Shown: positions 40,080 to 48,658 of the stretch, piece by piece
How the letters are laid out: the number at the start of each line of letters is the position of its first letter
Position numbering within the stretch: the first letter of the stretch is position 1
Made by a program: the position numbers and the translations under genes
DNA from: Pseudomonas sp. TH15
Lineage (GTDB): Bacteria; Pseudomonadota; Gammaproteobacteria; Pseudomonadales; Pseudomonadaceae
Length of the DNA stretch: 64,000 bases
Direction of reading: 5' to 3'
Assembly: GCF_016651105.1 (NCBI RefSeq)
Contig: NZ_JAEKEL010000001.1
Location: 526,001-590,000 of the forward strand
Notes under the pieces: generated by a model
Told to the model about the DNA's origin: nothing
The model's database searches: none
What the model saw: only the letters and a program-made list of their open reading frames with translations

Positions 40080-40577
40080 ATGGCTCTTCCATATGTTCCG
40101 TTTCAAGCAAGTGGTTCATCCACATTACCCGCCAATCAAACGATGTCACCGGTTCAATATTTGCAGTCCGACAACGGTCGATTCCGCTTAATTCTACAGG
40201 CCGATGGGAATTTGGTAATCAAGGAGGGTGAAGCTTTGATCTGGGTTGCAAATGAACATCAACCTTACAGTAAAACTTTGCAGCAGAAACGCATGCGCGA
40301 ACCTCTGCAGTTCGTCATCAGCAATAGCGGCTTTCTCTATGATCCGTCAAGACGCCGTCTTTGGATTGCCGAAAGCACCCACAGCATTGACAAGTCACTC
40401 TGGTACAACACTTGTATGACTATCCAGGAGGATGGAAATCTGGTCATTTATGATCAGCGCACTGGCGATCCACGCTGGGCACGCTTTGGGTTTGTCCCGG
40501 GGCGAATGTCAAAGCCGAAGCAAAGATGGCTGAGAACATTACCGGACGGTACGCAAGTCTACAAATGGGACTTTTAA
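40080..40577 (+). CDS. Single-domain B-lectin (monocot mannose-binding type)
   Basis: The 165-aa protein shows B-lectin sugar-site repeats: QADGNLVIK near residue 41 and QEDGNLVIYD near 115, matching the QxDxNxVxY signature. There is no signal peptide. Tandem B-lectin domains form LlpA-type lectin bacteriocins in Pseudomonas, but those are about 270 aa and this is one domain only, so it is a B-lectin of unknown role. The C-terminus is basic and Trp-rich (RWLRTLPDGTQVYKWDF). The gene is AT-richer than its neighbours, consistent with acquisition. Confidence 0.85.
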   Translation: MALPYVPFQASGSSTLPANQTMSPVQYLQSDNGRFRLILQADGNLVIKEGEALIWVANEHQPYSKTLQQKRMREPLQFVISNSGFLYDPSRRRLWIAESTHSIDKSLWYNTCMTIQEDGNLVIYDQRTGDPRWARFGFVPGRMSKPKQRWLRTLPDGTQVYKWDF

Positions 40578-40601
40578 CAGACCGGGCACTTTCGTCTTCG
40601 C

Positions 40602-40760
40602 TTAGTTCTTGAGAACAGGCGGCGGTTGTAAACAATCAGCGCGATAAGGATCTATCTTGCATTTATGGGCTAGCTCCGCGCCATAGCCTCCAGGAAAGAA
40701 ACGGCCATTTGCGCAGCCGTAAAGCGTCATCAACACGAGCATTAACGTAAATATCTTCAT
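40602..40760 (-). CDS. Small lipoprotein, 52 aa
   Basis: This gene is shorter than usual calling limits. It encodes MKIFTLMLVLMTLYGCANGR, a lipoprotein signal with lipobox LYGC, then FFPGGYGAELAHKCKIDPY, RADCLQPPPVLKN and a TAA at 40602-40604. A GGAGGTG ribosome-binding site lies 8 nt before the ATG, which is strong support. The mature 37 residues have two further Cys that could form a disulfide. The function is unknown. It is convergent with the lectin gene, 24 nt apart. Confidence 0.82.
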   Translation of the reverse strand: MKIFTLMLVLMTLYGCANGRFFPGGYGAELAHKCKIDPYRADCLQPPPVLKN

Positions 40761-40906
40761 AACGAGTCACCTCCAATTTATCCAAGCATAAAATTCGAAG
40801 TCGCGTACCCGCTATCATTTCGTTCTGATTATTTTGTGGGAAACATCCTGTACAGAGGTAAGCCTTGGGAGTGCACAGGAAAGGCTAAAACTGTCAGTTT
40901 AATTGC
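40761..40906. other. Short gap without recognised gene
   Basis: Between the small lipoprotein and the amine oxidase terminator. I see nothing beyond the divergent upstream region of the lipoprotein. Confidence 0.4.
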
Positions 40907-40940
40907 AAAAAAAACGCGGCCCATATGGCCGCGTTTTTTA
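40907..40940 (-). terminator. Terminator of the amine oxidase gene
   Basis: AAAAACGCGGCC-CATAT-GGCCGCGTTTTTT; on the minus strand the stem is followed by a T-run. Confidence 0.9.
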
Positions 40941-40953
40941 TTGGAGCGAAGGC

Positions 40954-42717
40954 TTACTGCGCCTTGGTCTCGGTCGTTGCCGCAGGCTTGGCCGCTGGCT
41001 TCTTCGCCGGCTCAGCCTTTTTCGCTGCTGGCTTGGCCGCAGGCTTTTTCGCGTCGGTTTTAGCCGCCGGCTTCTTCGCCGCTGGCTTGGCTGCCGCTTT
41101 CTTCGCCGGTTCAGCTTTCACCGGGGTCGCTAGCTTCGGTGCTTCCACCGGCGCTGGCGCAGGTGCCGGGGTTGGCGCAGGCGCTGGAGCGACGGGTGCT
41201 GGCGCCGGCTCTGGTGCCTTGGTCGGTGCTGGTTTGTCGTCAGAACCACCGAACAGATTGGTGAAGAAATTACCTTTCTTCGCCACTACCGCGCCTGCCG
41301 CAGCAGTCGCTACCGCCGCCGGGACAACTTTCACCGGCTCAAACGACTTGCCTGCCGCGAGGTCTTCAACCTGACTGGCCGCACGCTCACCGGTACGCAA
41401 CGCACCTTCCAGAGTGCCCGGGTACAAGGTGTCGGTGTGTTCGCCCGCAAAGGCTACGCGTTGCAGCGGACGCTCCCACAGGCGCCAGTATTTGCTGATC
41501 TGACCCGGACCGAAGGCCAGGTAAGCGCCACCCGTCGACGGGTCGGTGCTGTAGCGGCGGATTTCATAACCGGTAAACGAACCGCGCGCCTGTGGATAAA
41601 AAGCGTGCAGACGAATCAGCACCTGATCAGCCATCTGCTTGTCGCCGAAGGCCTGCATCACCCGTGCGTTGTCGCCGGAAATGTTGATCACAACGTTGGC
41701 GCCGCCCTTCAGGGCCGGTTCTATCCACAACAGGCCCAAGCCGACGTTGCTGTAGATCTCGCCGGACATCCGCGCCTTGCTTTCCCACACCGGCGTCTTG
41801 AACTTCAGCATGATCTGGTCGCGCCAGCCGTAGTTGGTGCCTTTGATCGCGCCCATGTGCTGCGCATCCAGCGCCGGGATCATGTCGATCTTGCTCAGTG
41901 CGCGCAATGGCACCGCCAGCACAACATAATCAGCCTGGTAGCCGACGCTGCCGACTTTGACGGTTACGCCGTCCTTGTCCTGGGTGATCGAAGAAACCGG
42001 GGAGTTGGTCTTGATGGTTTTCAGCTGTTTGACGAAGGCCTGGGCCAACACCGCGCTGCCACCGATAAGGCGCGAAGCGCGTAGGTCACGGTCGGAAACG
42101 CCACGGTACACACGGCTCTGTTGTGCGAAATACAGCAGCGACAGGCGCGAGGGTTCGTCATAACGGCTACGAATCTGCTGATTCACCAACTGACGAGCCG
42201 TAGCCGGCAGGTTCAGACGATCGAGCCAGTTGGACACGTTGATCTGGTCCAGGGCGAACAGTGTGCTGTTGGCCGCCGGGTTTAGCGGGTCAGTGATCGA
42301 GCTCGCCAGATCATCCAGGGTCTTTTCGTAGCGCTTGATCGCTTCGGCGGTGGCCGGCTGCTTGGTGGCCAGGTCGGCAGCGGTGAAGTATTCGCCGTCG
42401 ATCAAGTAGCCCGGCGTGCGCACGAACTCAGGCGCCGGCGAGGTGCCGAGCTTGAAGGTCGATACGTATTTGTTCAGCACCGGTTGGGTCTTGTCGTTGC
42501 CGATCCACTCGCTGGTGGCCATGCCGGAGCGACCGCCCAGGCTTGGCTTGGCTTCCAGCACGGTGACCTGCCAGCCTTTATTTTGCAGTTCGTAAGCGGC
42601 GGTCAGGCCCGAAAGCCCGCCGCCGATCACGATCGCGGTTTTATCCTTGGCCAGCGCCGAAACGCTGAACAGCCCCAACATCACCAGCGCACAGGCGCGC
42701 AGCCAACCAGCAGACAT
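40954..42717 (-). CDS. Exported FAD-dependent amine oxidase with Lys/Ala/Pro tail
   Basis: The 587-aa protein starts with a signal-like segment (LRACALVMLGLFSVSALA) and then the FAD motif AIVIGGGLSGLTAAYEL with VTVLEAKPSLGGRSG. The flavin amine oxidase core continues to the C-terminal FAD motif (VAFAGEHTDTLYPGTLEGAL). After about residue 460 comes a low-complexity tail: a Pro/Ala segment (APAPVAPAPAPTPAPAPAP) and then KKPAAK/KPAAKK repeats like those of AlgP or histone H1. The oxidised amine is unknown. It is divergent from bioA. The tail's repeats are prone to slippage. Confidence 0.88.
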   Translation of the reverse strand: MSAGWLRACALVMLGLFSVSALAKDKTAIVIGGGLSGLTAAYELQNKGWQVTVLEAKPSLGGRSGMATSEWIGNDKTQPVLNKYVSTFKLGTSPAPEFVRTPGYLIDGEYFTAADLATKQPATAEAIKRYEKTLDDLASSITDPLNPAANSTLFALDQINVSNWLDRLNLPATARQLVNQQIRSRYDEPSRLSLLYFAQQSRVYRGVSDRDLRASRLIGGSAVLAQAFVKQLKTIKTNSPVSSITQDKDGVTVKVGSVGYQADYVVLAVPLRALSKIDMIPALDAQHMGAIKGTNYGWRDQIMLKFKTPVWESKARMSGEIYSNVGLGLLWIEPALKGGANVVINISGDNARVMQAFGDKQMADQVLIRLHAFYPQARGSFTGYEIRRYSTDPSTGGAYLAFGPGQISKYWRLWERPLQRVAFAGEHTDTLYPGTLEGALRTGERAASQVEDLAAGKSFEPVKVVPAAVATAAAGAVVAKKGNFFTNLFGGSDDKPAPTKAPEPAPAPVAPAPAPTPAPAPAPVEAPKLATPVKAEPAKKAAAKPAAKKPAAKTDAKKPAAKPAAKKAEPAKKPAAKPAATTETKAQ

Positions 42718-42940
42718 TCAGCGAACTCCGGAAAATACACGAGAAAAAAGCAGTTTTACGGGCCAATCGGCCCAAAGAACCGCGAAGAATACGTTAGCCA
42801 TCAAAACGCCGCCAGCGACGTCTACCGCCCCCTACAAAGTAGCTCAATCGACACAATGGGTTGTCCCGGCGCGAAGCATTGCATAGGCTTGCGCGATTGT
42901 TTGCCCGCGCCTGCCGCGGACCGCCTCGAGGAGACTGTAA

Positions 42941-44347
42941 ATGGGCCTGAATAATCAGTGGATGCAACGGGACCTGGCCGTGTTGTGGCACCCCTGCACC
43001 CAGATGAAAGACCACGAACAGCTGCCGCTGATCCCGATCAAGCGCGGTGAAGGCATCTGGCTGGAAGACTTCGAAGGTAAACGCTACCTCGACGCCGTCA
43101 GTTCCTGGTGGGTCAACGTGTTCGGCCACGCCAACCCGCGGATCAACCAGCGCATCAAGGACCAGGTCGATCAACTGGAGCACGTGATCCTCGCCGGTTT
43201 CAGCCATCAGCCGGTGATCGAGTTGTCCGAGCGCCTGGTGAAGATGACCCCGGAAGGCCTGACCCGGTGCTTCTACGCCGATAACGGTTCGTCCTGCATC
43301 GAAGTCGCGCTGAAAATGAGCTTTCACTACTGGCTCAACCGCGGCCAGCCGAACAAGAAGCGCTTCGTCACCCTGACCAACGGCTACCACGGCGAAACCA
43401 TGGCAGCGATGGCGGTGGGCGACGTGCCGCTGTTCACCGAAACCTACAAAGCCCTGCTGATGGACACCATTAAGGTGCCGAGCCCGGATTGCTACCTGCG
43501 CCCCGAAGGCATGAGCTGGGAAGAACACTCGCGCAACATGTTCGCCGCCATGGAACAGACCCTGGCCGAGAACCATGACACCGTCGCCGCGGTGATCCTC
43601 GAGCCGTTGATTCAAGGCGCGGGCGGCATGCGCATGTACCACCCGGTGTACCTGAAACTGCTGCGCGAGGCTTGCGACCGCTATGGTGTGCACCTGATCC
43701 ACGACGAAATCGCCGTCGGCTTCGGCCGCACCGGGACGATGTTCGCCTGCGAACAGGCCGGCATCCGCCCGGACTTCCTCTGCCTGTCCAAGGCCCTGAC
43801 CGGCGGCTACCTGCCGTTGGCGGCCGTGTTGACCACCGATGATGTCTACAGCGCGTTCTACGACGACTACCCGACCCTGCGCGCCTTCCTGCATTCCCAC
43901 AGCTACACCGGCAATCCGCTGGCGTGCGCGGCGGCATTGGCGACGCTGGATATCTTCGAAGAAGACAACGTCATCGAAAACAACAAGGCCCTGGCCCAGC
44001 GCATGGCGACCTCTACCGCGCACCTGGTGGATCACCCGAACGTTGCGGAAGTGCGCCAGACCGGCATGGTGCTGGCCATCGAGATGGTCAAGGACAAAGC
44101 CACCAAAGAAGCCTACCCATGGCAGGAGCGTCGCGGCTTGAAAGTGTTCAAGCATGCGTTGGAGCGCGGTGCTTTACTTCGACCGCTGGGCAGCGTGGTG
44201 TATTTCCTGCCGCCGTACGTGATAACGCCGGAGCAGATCGACTTTTTGGCTGAAGTGGCCAGTGAAGGGATCGATATCGCGACCCGTGACAGCGTCAGCG
44301 TTTCGGTGCCGAAAGAGTTTCACCCGGGCTTCCGTGATCCGGGCTAA
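42941..44347 (+). CDS. bioA: Adenosylmethionine-8-amino-7-oxononanoate aminotransferase
   Basis: The 468-aa class III PLP aminotransferase makes 7,8-diaminopelargonate in biotin synthesis, using SAM as amino donor. It has WHPCTQMKDHEQLPLIPI at the N-terminus (typical BioA), SSWWVNVFGHANPRI, DNGSSCIEVALKM, the Asp of HDEIAVGFGRTG and the PLP Lys in CLSKALTGGYLP. Full length. The remaining bio genes are not in the window, as is usual for isolated bioA in Pseudomonas. Confidence 0.95.
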   Translation: MGLNNQWMQRDLAVLWHPCTQMKDHEQLPLIPIKRGEGIWLEDFEGKRYLDAVSSWWVNVFGHANPRINQRIKDQVDQLEHVILAGFSHQPVIELSERLVKMTPEGLTRCFYADNGSSCIEVALKMSFHYWLNRGQPNKKRFVTLTNGYHGETMAAMAVGDVPLFTETYKALLMDTIKVPSPDCYLRPEGMSWEEHSRNMFAAMEQTLAENHDTVAAVILEPLIQGAGGMRMYHPVYLKLLREACDRYGVHLIHDEIAVGFGRTGTMFACEQAGIRPDFLCLSKALTGGYLPLAAVLTTDDVYSAFYDDYPTLRAFLHSHSYTGNPLACAAALATLDIFEEDNVIENNKALAQRMATSTAHLVDHPNVAEVRQTGMVLAIEMVKDKATKEAYPWQERRGLKVFKHALERGALLRPLGSVVYFLPPYVITPEQIDFLAEVASEGIDIATRDSVSVSVPKEFHPGFRDPG

Positions 44348-44364
44348 CAGTCACTGAATAACCC

Positions 44365-44498
44365 TGTGGCGAGGGGGCTTGCCCCCGCTGGAGGCCGAAG
44401 GACTCCCAACCCCATCCAACGCGGTGTATCAGAAATACCGCGTTGACTGGGCTTACGACTGCTTCGCAGCCGAGCGGGAGCAAGCTCCCTCGCCACAA
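44365..44498. repeat. Inverted REP pair, family B
   Basis: Arms at 44365-44391 and 44471-44498. Together with the copy at 45278 it brackets rsmE. Confidence 0.87.
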
Positions 44499-44552
44499 AA
44501 GCTGATCACCAACCTGTGCCAAGCTTCATTCGACTTTTTACAGAGACCCAAG

Positions 44553-45272
44553 ATGAGACTGTCCCGCTTCTTTATCGACGCCCCCCTGAGCACCGGCGAG
44601 CACGAGTTGCCCGAAGCCCAGGCGCATTACATCAGCCGCGTGTTGCGCATGGCCGAGGGTGATGCGGTGCAATTGTTCGATGGCTCGGGCCACGAGTTTC
44701 GCGGCACGCTGGCAGACGTTGGCAAGAAACGCGTCACGGTGCAGATCGATGAAAGCTTCAGCGGGCAAATCGAGTCGCCGCTACAGATCCACCTCGGCCA
44801 GGGTTTGTCCCGTGGCGAGCGCATGGACTGGGCGATTCAGAAAGCCACCGAACTGGGCGTCACCGAAATCACCCCGATCTTCACCGACCGCTGCGAAGTC
44901 CGCCTCAAGGACGAACGCGCCGACAAACGCCGGCTGCACTGGCGCCAAGTGGCGATCAGCGCCTGCGAGCAGTGTGGGCGCTCAACGGTGCCGGTGATTC
45001 ATCCGCCAATGCTGCTGGCGGATTGGTTGAAGCAGACTGAGGCCGAGTTGAAGTTGGTATTGCACCCGGTGGCGGAACCGTTGGTGAGTCATGCCAAGCC
45101 TGGGACGTTGGCATTCCTGATTGGCCCGGAGGGTGGGTTGTCGGATGTGGAAGTGGATCAGGCCAAGGCCAGCGGTTTCCACGCCGCCCGCCTCGGTCCT
45201 CGGGTGTTGCGCACCGAGACCGCGCCGGTGGTGGCGTTGGCGGTGGCCCAGCAGTTATGGGGTGACTTCTAG
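44553..45272 (+). CDS. rsmE: 16S rRNA m3U1498 methyltransferase RsmE
   Basis: The 239-aa SPOUT methyltransferase adds a methyl group to N3 of U1498 in 16S rRNA. It shows MRLSRFFIDAPLSTGEHELP, an N-terminal PUA-like domain, HLGQGLSRGERMDWAIQKAT, and the knot motif FLIGPEGGLSDVE with LGPRVLRTETAPVVAL. The ATG at 44553 is the family start; the frame upstream overlaps a REP element. Full length. Confidence 0.96.
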   Translation: MRLSRFFIDAPLSTGEHELPEAQAHYISRVLRMAEGDAVQLFDGSGHEFRGTLADVGKKRVTVQIDESFSGQIESPLQIHLGQGLSRGERMDWAIQKATELGVTEITPIFTDRCEVRLKDERADKRRLHWRQVAISACEQCGRSTVPVIHPPMLLADWLKQTEAELKLVLHPVAEPLVSHAKPGTLAFLIGPEGGLSDVEVDQAKASGFHAARLGPRVLRTETAPVVALAVAQQLWGDF

Positions 45273-45277
45273 GGCCC

Positions 45278-45399
45278 TGTGGCGAGGGGGCTTGCCCCCG
45301 TTGGGTCGCGAAGCGGCCCTAATCTTTTCAACCACACATCGCACTGACCGGATGACGACTGCTGCGCAGCCGAACGGGGGCAAGCCCCCTCGCCACAGG
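45278..45399. repeat. Inverted REP pair, family B
   Basis: Arms at 45278-45300 and 45374-45399, adjacent to the stop of the hemolysin III gene. Confidence 0.87.
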
Positions 45400-45400
45400 T

Positions 45401-46018
45401 TCAAAGGACATAAAACAATATCGCCACAAAGTGCAGCAAGCTCCCGGCAATCACGAACAAATGCCAGATCCCATGGGCATGCCGCAGGCGATGGTCCAGG
45501 GCAAAAAAGATAATCCCCACGGTGTACAACACCCCGCCCGACGCCAGCCAGACAAATCCGGCAGTGCCCAGCGCCGCAAGCAGCGGTTTGACCGCTACCA
45601 ACACGATCCAGCCCATCACCGCGTAAATCACGATCGACAGAATCCGCGCTTCCGAACGCGGTTTGATCTCTTGCAGGATGCCAATCAGCGCCAGGCCCCA
45701 GACGATCCCGAACAACGTCCAGCCCCACGCCCCGCGCAAGGTCACCAGACAGAACGGCGTATAGCTGCCGGCGATCAGCAGATAGATCGAAAAGTGATCA
45801 ACCTTCTGCATGATCTCTTTCTTGCGCCCGCGCACGCTGTGGTACACGGTCGAGGCGCTGTAGAGCACCAGCAAGGTGAACCCGTAAATCGCCACGCTGA
45901 CGATCTTCCACGGGTTACCGTCCATGCCGGCGATCACCAGCATCCACACCACCCCGACAAACGCCGCCACCGCCCCGACCAAATGGGTCCAGGCGTTCAA
46001 TCTTTCCCCGTGGTACAT
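45401..46018 (-). CDS. Hemolysin III/YqfA-family membrane protein
   Basis: The 205-aa protein has seven hydrophobic helices and the family motifs: GERLNAWTHLVGAVAAFVGV near the start, TVYHSVRGRKKEIMQKVDHF and the C-terminal RLRHAHGIWHLFVIAGSLLH. The conserved His and Asp residues are those thought to bind metal in the HlyIII/adiponectin-receptor superfamily. Inner membrane; the true function is not settled despite the name. Confidence 0.92.
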   Translation of the reverse strand: MYHGERLNAWTHLVGAVAAFVGVVWMLVIAGMDGNPWKIVSVAIYGFTLLVLYSASTVYHSVRGRKKEIMQKVDHFSIYLLIAGSYTPFCLVTLRGAWGWTLFGIVWGLALIGILQEIKPRSEARILSIVIYAVMGWIVLVAVKPLLAALGTAGFVWLASGGVLYTVGIIFFALDHRLRHAHGIWHLFVIAGSLLHFVAILFYVL

Positions 46019-46116
46019 GTATCGCTCACCTCAAAATTCGTTGTTGCATTACGCAAGGCTCAGCCCTTGAGACTAAAAGCGCAATGTTTCAAGACACATA
46101 TCCCCATTGGCGCTGC

Positions 46117-46220
46117 GTAGGAGCTGCCGAGAGAAACGAGGCTGCGATCTTTTGATCTTGATTTCCGGCGCCCTTAAAGACGCCAAAGATCAAAAGATCG
46201 CGGCCTTCGGCAGCTCCTAC
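46117..46220. repeat. Inverted repeat, family C
   Basis: Arms GTAGGAGCTGCCGA..GATCTTTTGATC and its inverse around a CGGCG-containing centre; similar to 33935-34013 but with a longer, interrupted arm. Confidence 0.82.
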
Positions 46221-46282
46221 AAAGGCCTGCGTGCGCCGGAGGAATTGGGCACAATCGAGCCATTCGAATAAGAGTCCGGCCC

Positions 46283-47203
46283 ATGCTGATCGACGAAGAG
46301 TTGACCCTGAAAAAGCTCGAGGTGTTCCTCGCCTTCATGCGCACCGGCAACCTGGCCCGGGCCGCCGCCGAGTTGCAGACCAGCAACGTGAGCGTGCACC
46401 GGGCGATTCACTCGCTGGAAAGCGCCCTGCGCTGCCCGCTGTTCAAGCATGAAGGTCGCAACCTGACGCCACTGGAAAGCGCCTACGTGCTGGAAGAGCG
46501 GGCACAGAAGTTGATTCAGGACGTGGTCGAAACAGTACGCCTGACCCGCGAAGCCGCCGGATTTTCGGCTGAGCGCTTCAAACTTGGCTCGCTGTATTCA
46601 CTGACGGTGAAGACCGTGCCGCAGCTGATCATGGGCCTGAAAATCCGCCGCAGCGAACTCAACATCGACTTGATCCTCGGCTCCAACATCGACCTGTTGT
46701 ACAAGCTCAAGAACATGGAAGTCGACGCGATCCTGGTGTCCTTGGACGACAGCGTCAACGACCCGGACTGCGAGCAAATCCAACTGTTCTCCGACGACAT
46801 CTTCCTCGCTACCCCGGCGGATTCGAAATTCGCCCAACGGACTGAAGTCGACCTCGCGGAAGTGCGCGACGAAACCTTCATCACCCTGACCCAGGGCTTC
46901 GCCACGCACCAGGACGGGATTCGCGTGTTCAAGCAGGCGGGGTTCGAGCCGAAAGTGGCGATGCAGGTCAACGACATCTTCACCCTGCTGAGCATGGTCA
47001 GCTCGGGGGTGGGTTATGCGTTGCTGCCAGGAAGGATTGCGGCGGTGTATGAGAACCGGGTGAAGCTGATTCCATTGCAGGAAAAGTACCGGTTGCAGCA
47101 GCACATTGGCGTGGTGTTCTTGAAGGCCAAGGAACGCGATCCGAATTTGCTGGCGCTGTTAGCCGAGTGTCGGATGTATGCCAATCGCCAGTTACCGGAT
47201 TAA
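46283..47203 (+). CDS. mdcR: LysR-type regulator of malonate use, MdcR
   Basis: The 306-aa protein has a LysR helix-turn-helix (LTLKKLEVFLAFMRTGNLAR, TSNVSVHRAIHSLESALRCP) and an effector domain. It lies at the end of the mdc-mad genes, convergent with madM, and the genomic context identifies it as MdcR. The usual role is activation of the mdc operon in response to malonate. The likely binding site is the palindrome at 54704-54728, over 7 kb away at the other end of the operon. Confidence 0.88.
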   Translation: MLIDEELTLKKLEVFLAFMRTGNLARAAAELQTSNVSVHRAIHSLESALRCPLFKHEGRNLTPLESAYVLEERAQKLIQDVVETVRLTREAAGFSAERFKLGSLYSLTVKTVPQLIMGLKIRRSELNIDLILGSNIDLLYKLKNMEVDAILVSLDDSVNDPDCEQIQLFSDDIFLATPADSKFAQRTEVDLAEVRDETFITLTQGFATHQDGIRVFKQAGFEPKVAMQVNDIFTLLSMVSSGVGYALLPGRIAAVYENRVKLIPLQEKYRLQQHIGVVFLKAKERDPNLLALLAECRMYANRQLPD

Positions 47204-47219
47204 CAGCAGATCAAGAGCT

Positions 47220-47402
47220 TACCCCCTCACCCCAGCCCTCTCCCCCAAGGGGGCGAGGGGGAAAGGGAGCAGATCGGGGGCTTTTCAGAACCTGAGTTCG
47301 ACTCAGGGCTTTCAGGTCGGCGTACCTCCAACATCCACCGCAGTCAGTCCCCTCGCCCTACGGGCGGTCCGACGTTTCGGGAGGGCTAGGGTGAGGGGCT
47401 TG
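47220..47402. repeat. Interspersed repeat, family D (CCCTCACCCCAGCCCTCTCC)
   Basis: The outer arms CCCCTCACCCCAGCCCTCTC and its inverse at about 47381-47402 pair over a roughly 150-nt interior. The interior (GAGTTCGACTCAGGGCTTTC, AGGTCGGCGTACC) is shared with the copy at 54727-54935. Confidence 0.8.
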
Positions 47403-47408
47403 TGATCT

Positions 47409-48173
47409 TCAGCCCATAATCCCGCGAACAATGAAGTACAACAACGAAGGCCCCAGCAAGCACCCAAGCCCGGTGTGGAACGTCGCGGTCAACGCGCCGT
47501 AAGGCACCAACCGCCGATCCGTCGCCGCCAGCCCGGCCGTGACACCGCTGACCGTCCCGGCCAACCCGCCAAACACCATCGCCGAACGCGGGTTATCCAG
47601 CCCCATCCACTTCGCCGCCATCGGCGTGCCGACCATCACTAGAATCGCCTTGATCAACCCAGTGGCAATCGACAACGCCACCACATCCGAACTCGCACCA
47701 ATCGCCGCCCCGGTCACTGGCCCGACGATATACGTCACCGCGCCCGCGCCGATGGTGGTCATGCTGATCGCATCGCGATAGCCGAACGCCCAGGCGATGC
47801 TCGCCCCGACAATGAACGGCAGGATCGTGCCCAGCAGCAGCGCAACCGCGCCGATCAACCCGGCCTTTTTCGCTTCGGTGGCTTGCACTTCAAACGCCGT
47901 GGCAACGATGGCAAAGTCCCGCAGCATCGCGCCGCCCATCAAACCGATGCCGGAGAACAACGACAGATCCGCCAGGCCTTTTTGCCCGCCGGTCATGGTG
48001 CCGCCGACCCAGGCCAGTACCAGGCCGATGACGATGGCAATCGCCGAGCCGTGAATCCGTCCGAACGTCAGGCGTTTGGACACCACCACCGACACCCACA
48101 TGATGATGCCGACGAAAGCGAACGCGGTCACCAGGCTGTTATTGGTCAGGCCTTTATCAATGAGTTCCCACAT
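47409..48173 (-). CDS. madM: Malonate transporter subunit MadM
   Basis: The 254-aa membrane protein has about seven helices, with MWELIDKGLTNNSLVTAFAF at the start and RRLVPYGALTATFHTGLGCL near the end. MadL and MadM together import malonate in Na+/H+-linked fashion. madM follows madL directly (1-nt gap) and is the last gene of the mdc operon. Confidence 0.93.
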   Translation of the reverse strand: MWELIDKGLTNNSLVTAFAFVGIIMWVSVVVSKRLTFGRIHGSAIAIVIGLVLAWVGGTMTGGQKGLADLSLFSGIGLMGGAMLRDFAIVATAFEVQATEAKKAGLIGAVALLLGTILPFIVGASIAWAFGYRDAISMTTIGAGAVTYIVGPVTGAAIGASSDVVALSIATGLIKAILVMVGTPMAAKWMGLDNPRSAMVFGGLAGTVSGVTAGLAATDRRLVPYGALTATFHTGLGCLLGPSLLYFIVRGIMG

Positions 48174-48174
48174 A

Positions 48175-48591
48175 TCAGCGGCCTCCTACGGGCGTGCCAA
48201 CCGGCGTGACTTCCGCCGGTTCATCGGGCAAGGGTTCACCTTTATGGGTCCTGCTGATCAGGGCAATGGTGCAGCCGCAGACCACCACCGAACCAATCGC
48301 CGCCAGCACCGCCACCGGACCGCCGTGCAGCGCGGTCACGACGTTCTGTTGCGCGGCCATCGCCACCACCACCGGAATGTACATCGCGCCCCAGAAGCCG
48401 ACGCCCATCTCACAGTCCTTGGTCATGCCGCCGCGTTTTTGCATCCACAACCGCGCGCAGATCAACAGGATCATCGCGATCCCGACCCCGCCGACGTTGG
48501 ACTTGACGCCCAATAACACGCCAAGCGCATCCCCCAGGATCACCCCTGCCAGCGTACAAATCGCCAGCAGCGCCACACCGTAAATAATCAT
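48175..48591 (-). CDS. madL: Malonate transporter subunit MadL
   Basis: The 138-aa membrane protein has four helices (IIYGVALLAICTLAGVILGD first; VGFWGAMYIPVVVAMAAQQN third). It is the smaller partner of MadM. The start is set by the short hydrophilic N-terminus; the upstream open frame has no membrane-protein character. There is a 67-nt gap to mdcH with no obvious terminator, so cotranscription is likely. Confidence 0.92.
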   Translation of the reverse strand: MIIYGVALLAICTLAGVILGDALGVLLGVKSNVGGVGIAMILLICARLWMQKRGGMTKDCEMGVGFWGAMYIPVVVAMAAQQNVVTALHGGPVAVLAAIGSVVVCGCTIALISRTHKGEPLPDEPAEVTPVGTPVGGR

Positions 48592-48658
48592 TGTTGTAGT
48601 CCTCAAAGTGCATCGTCGAAGTTGTTGTTTTTGTGCTTCGCAAGCCTGAGTCGGTGTT

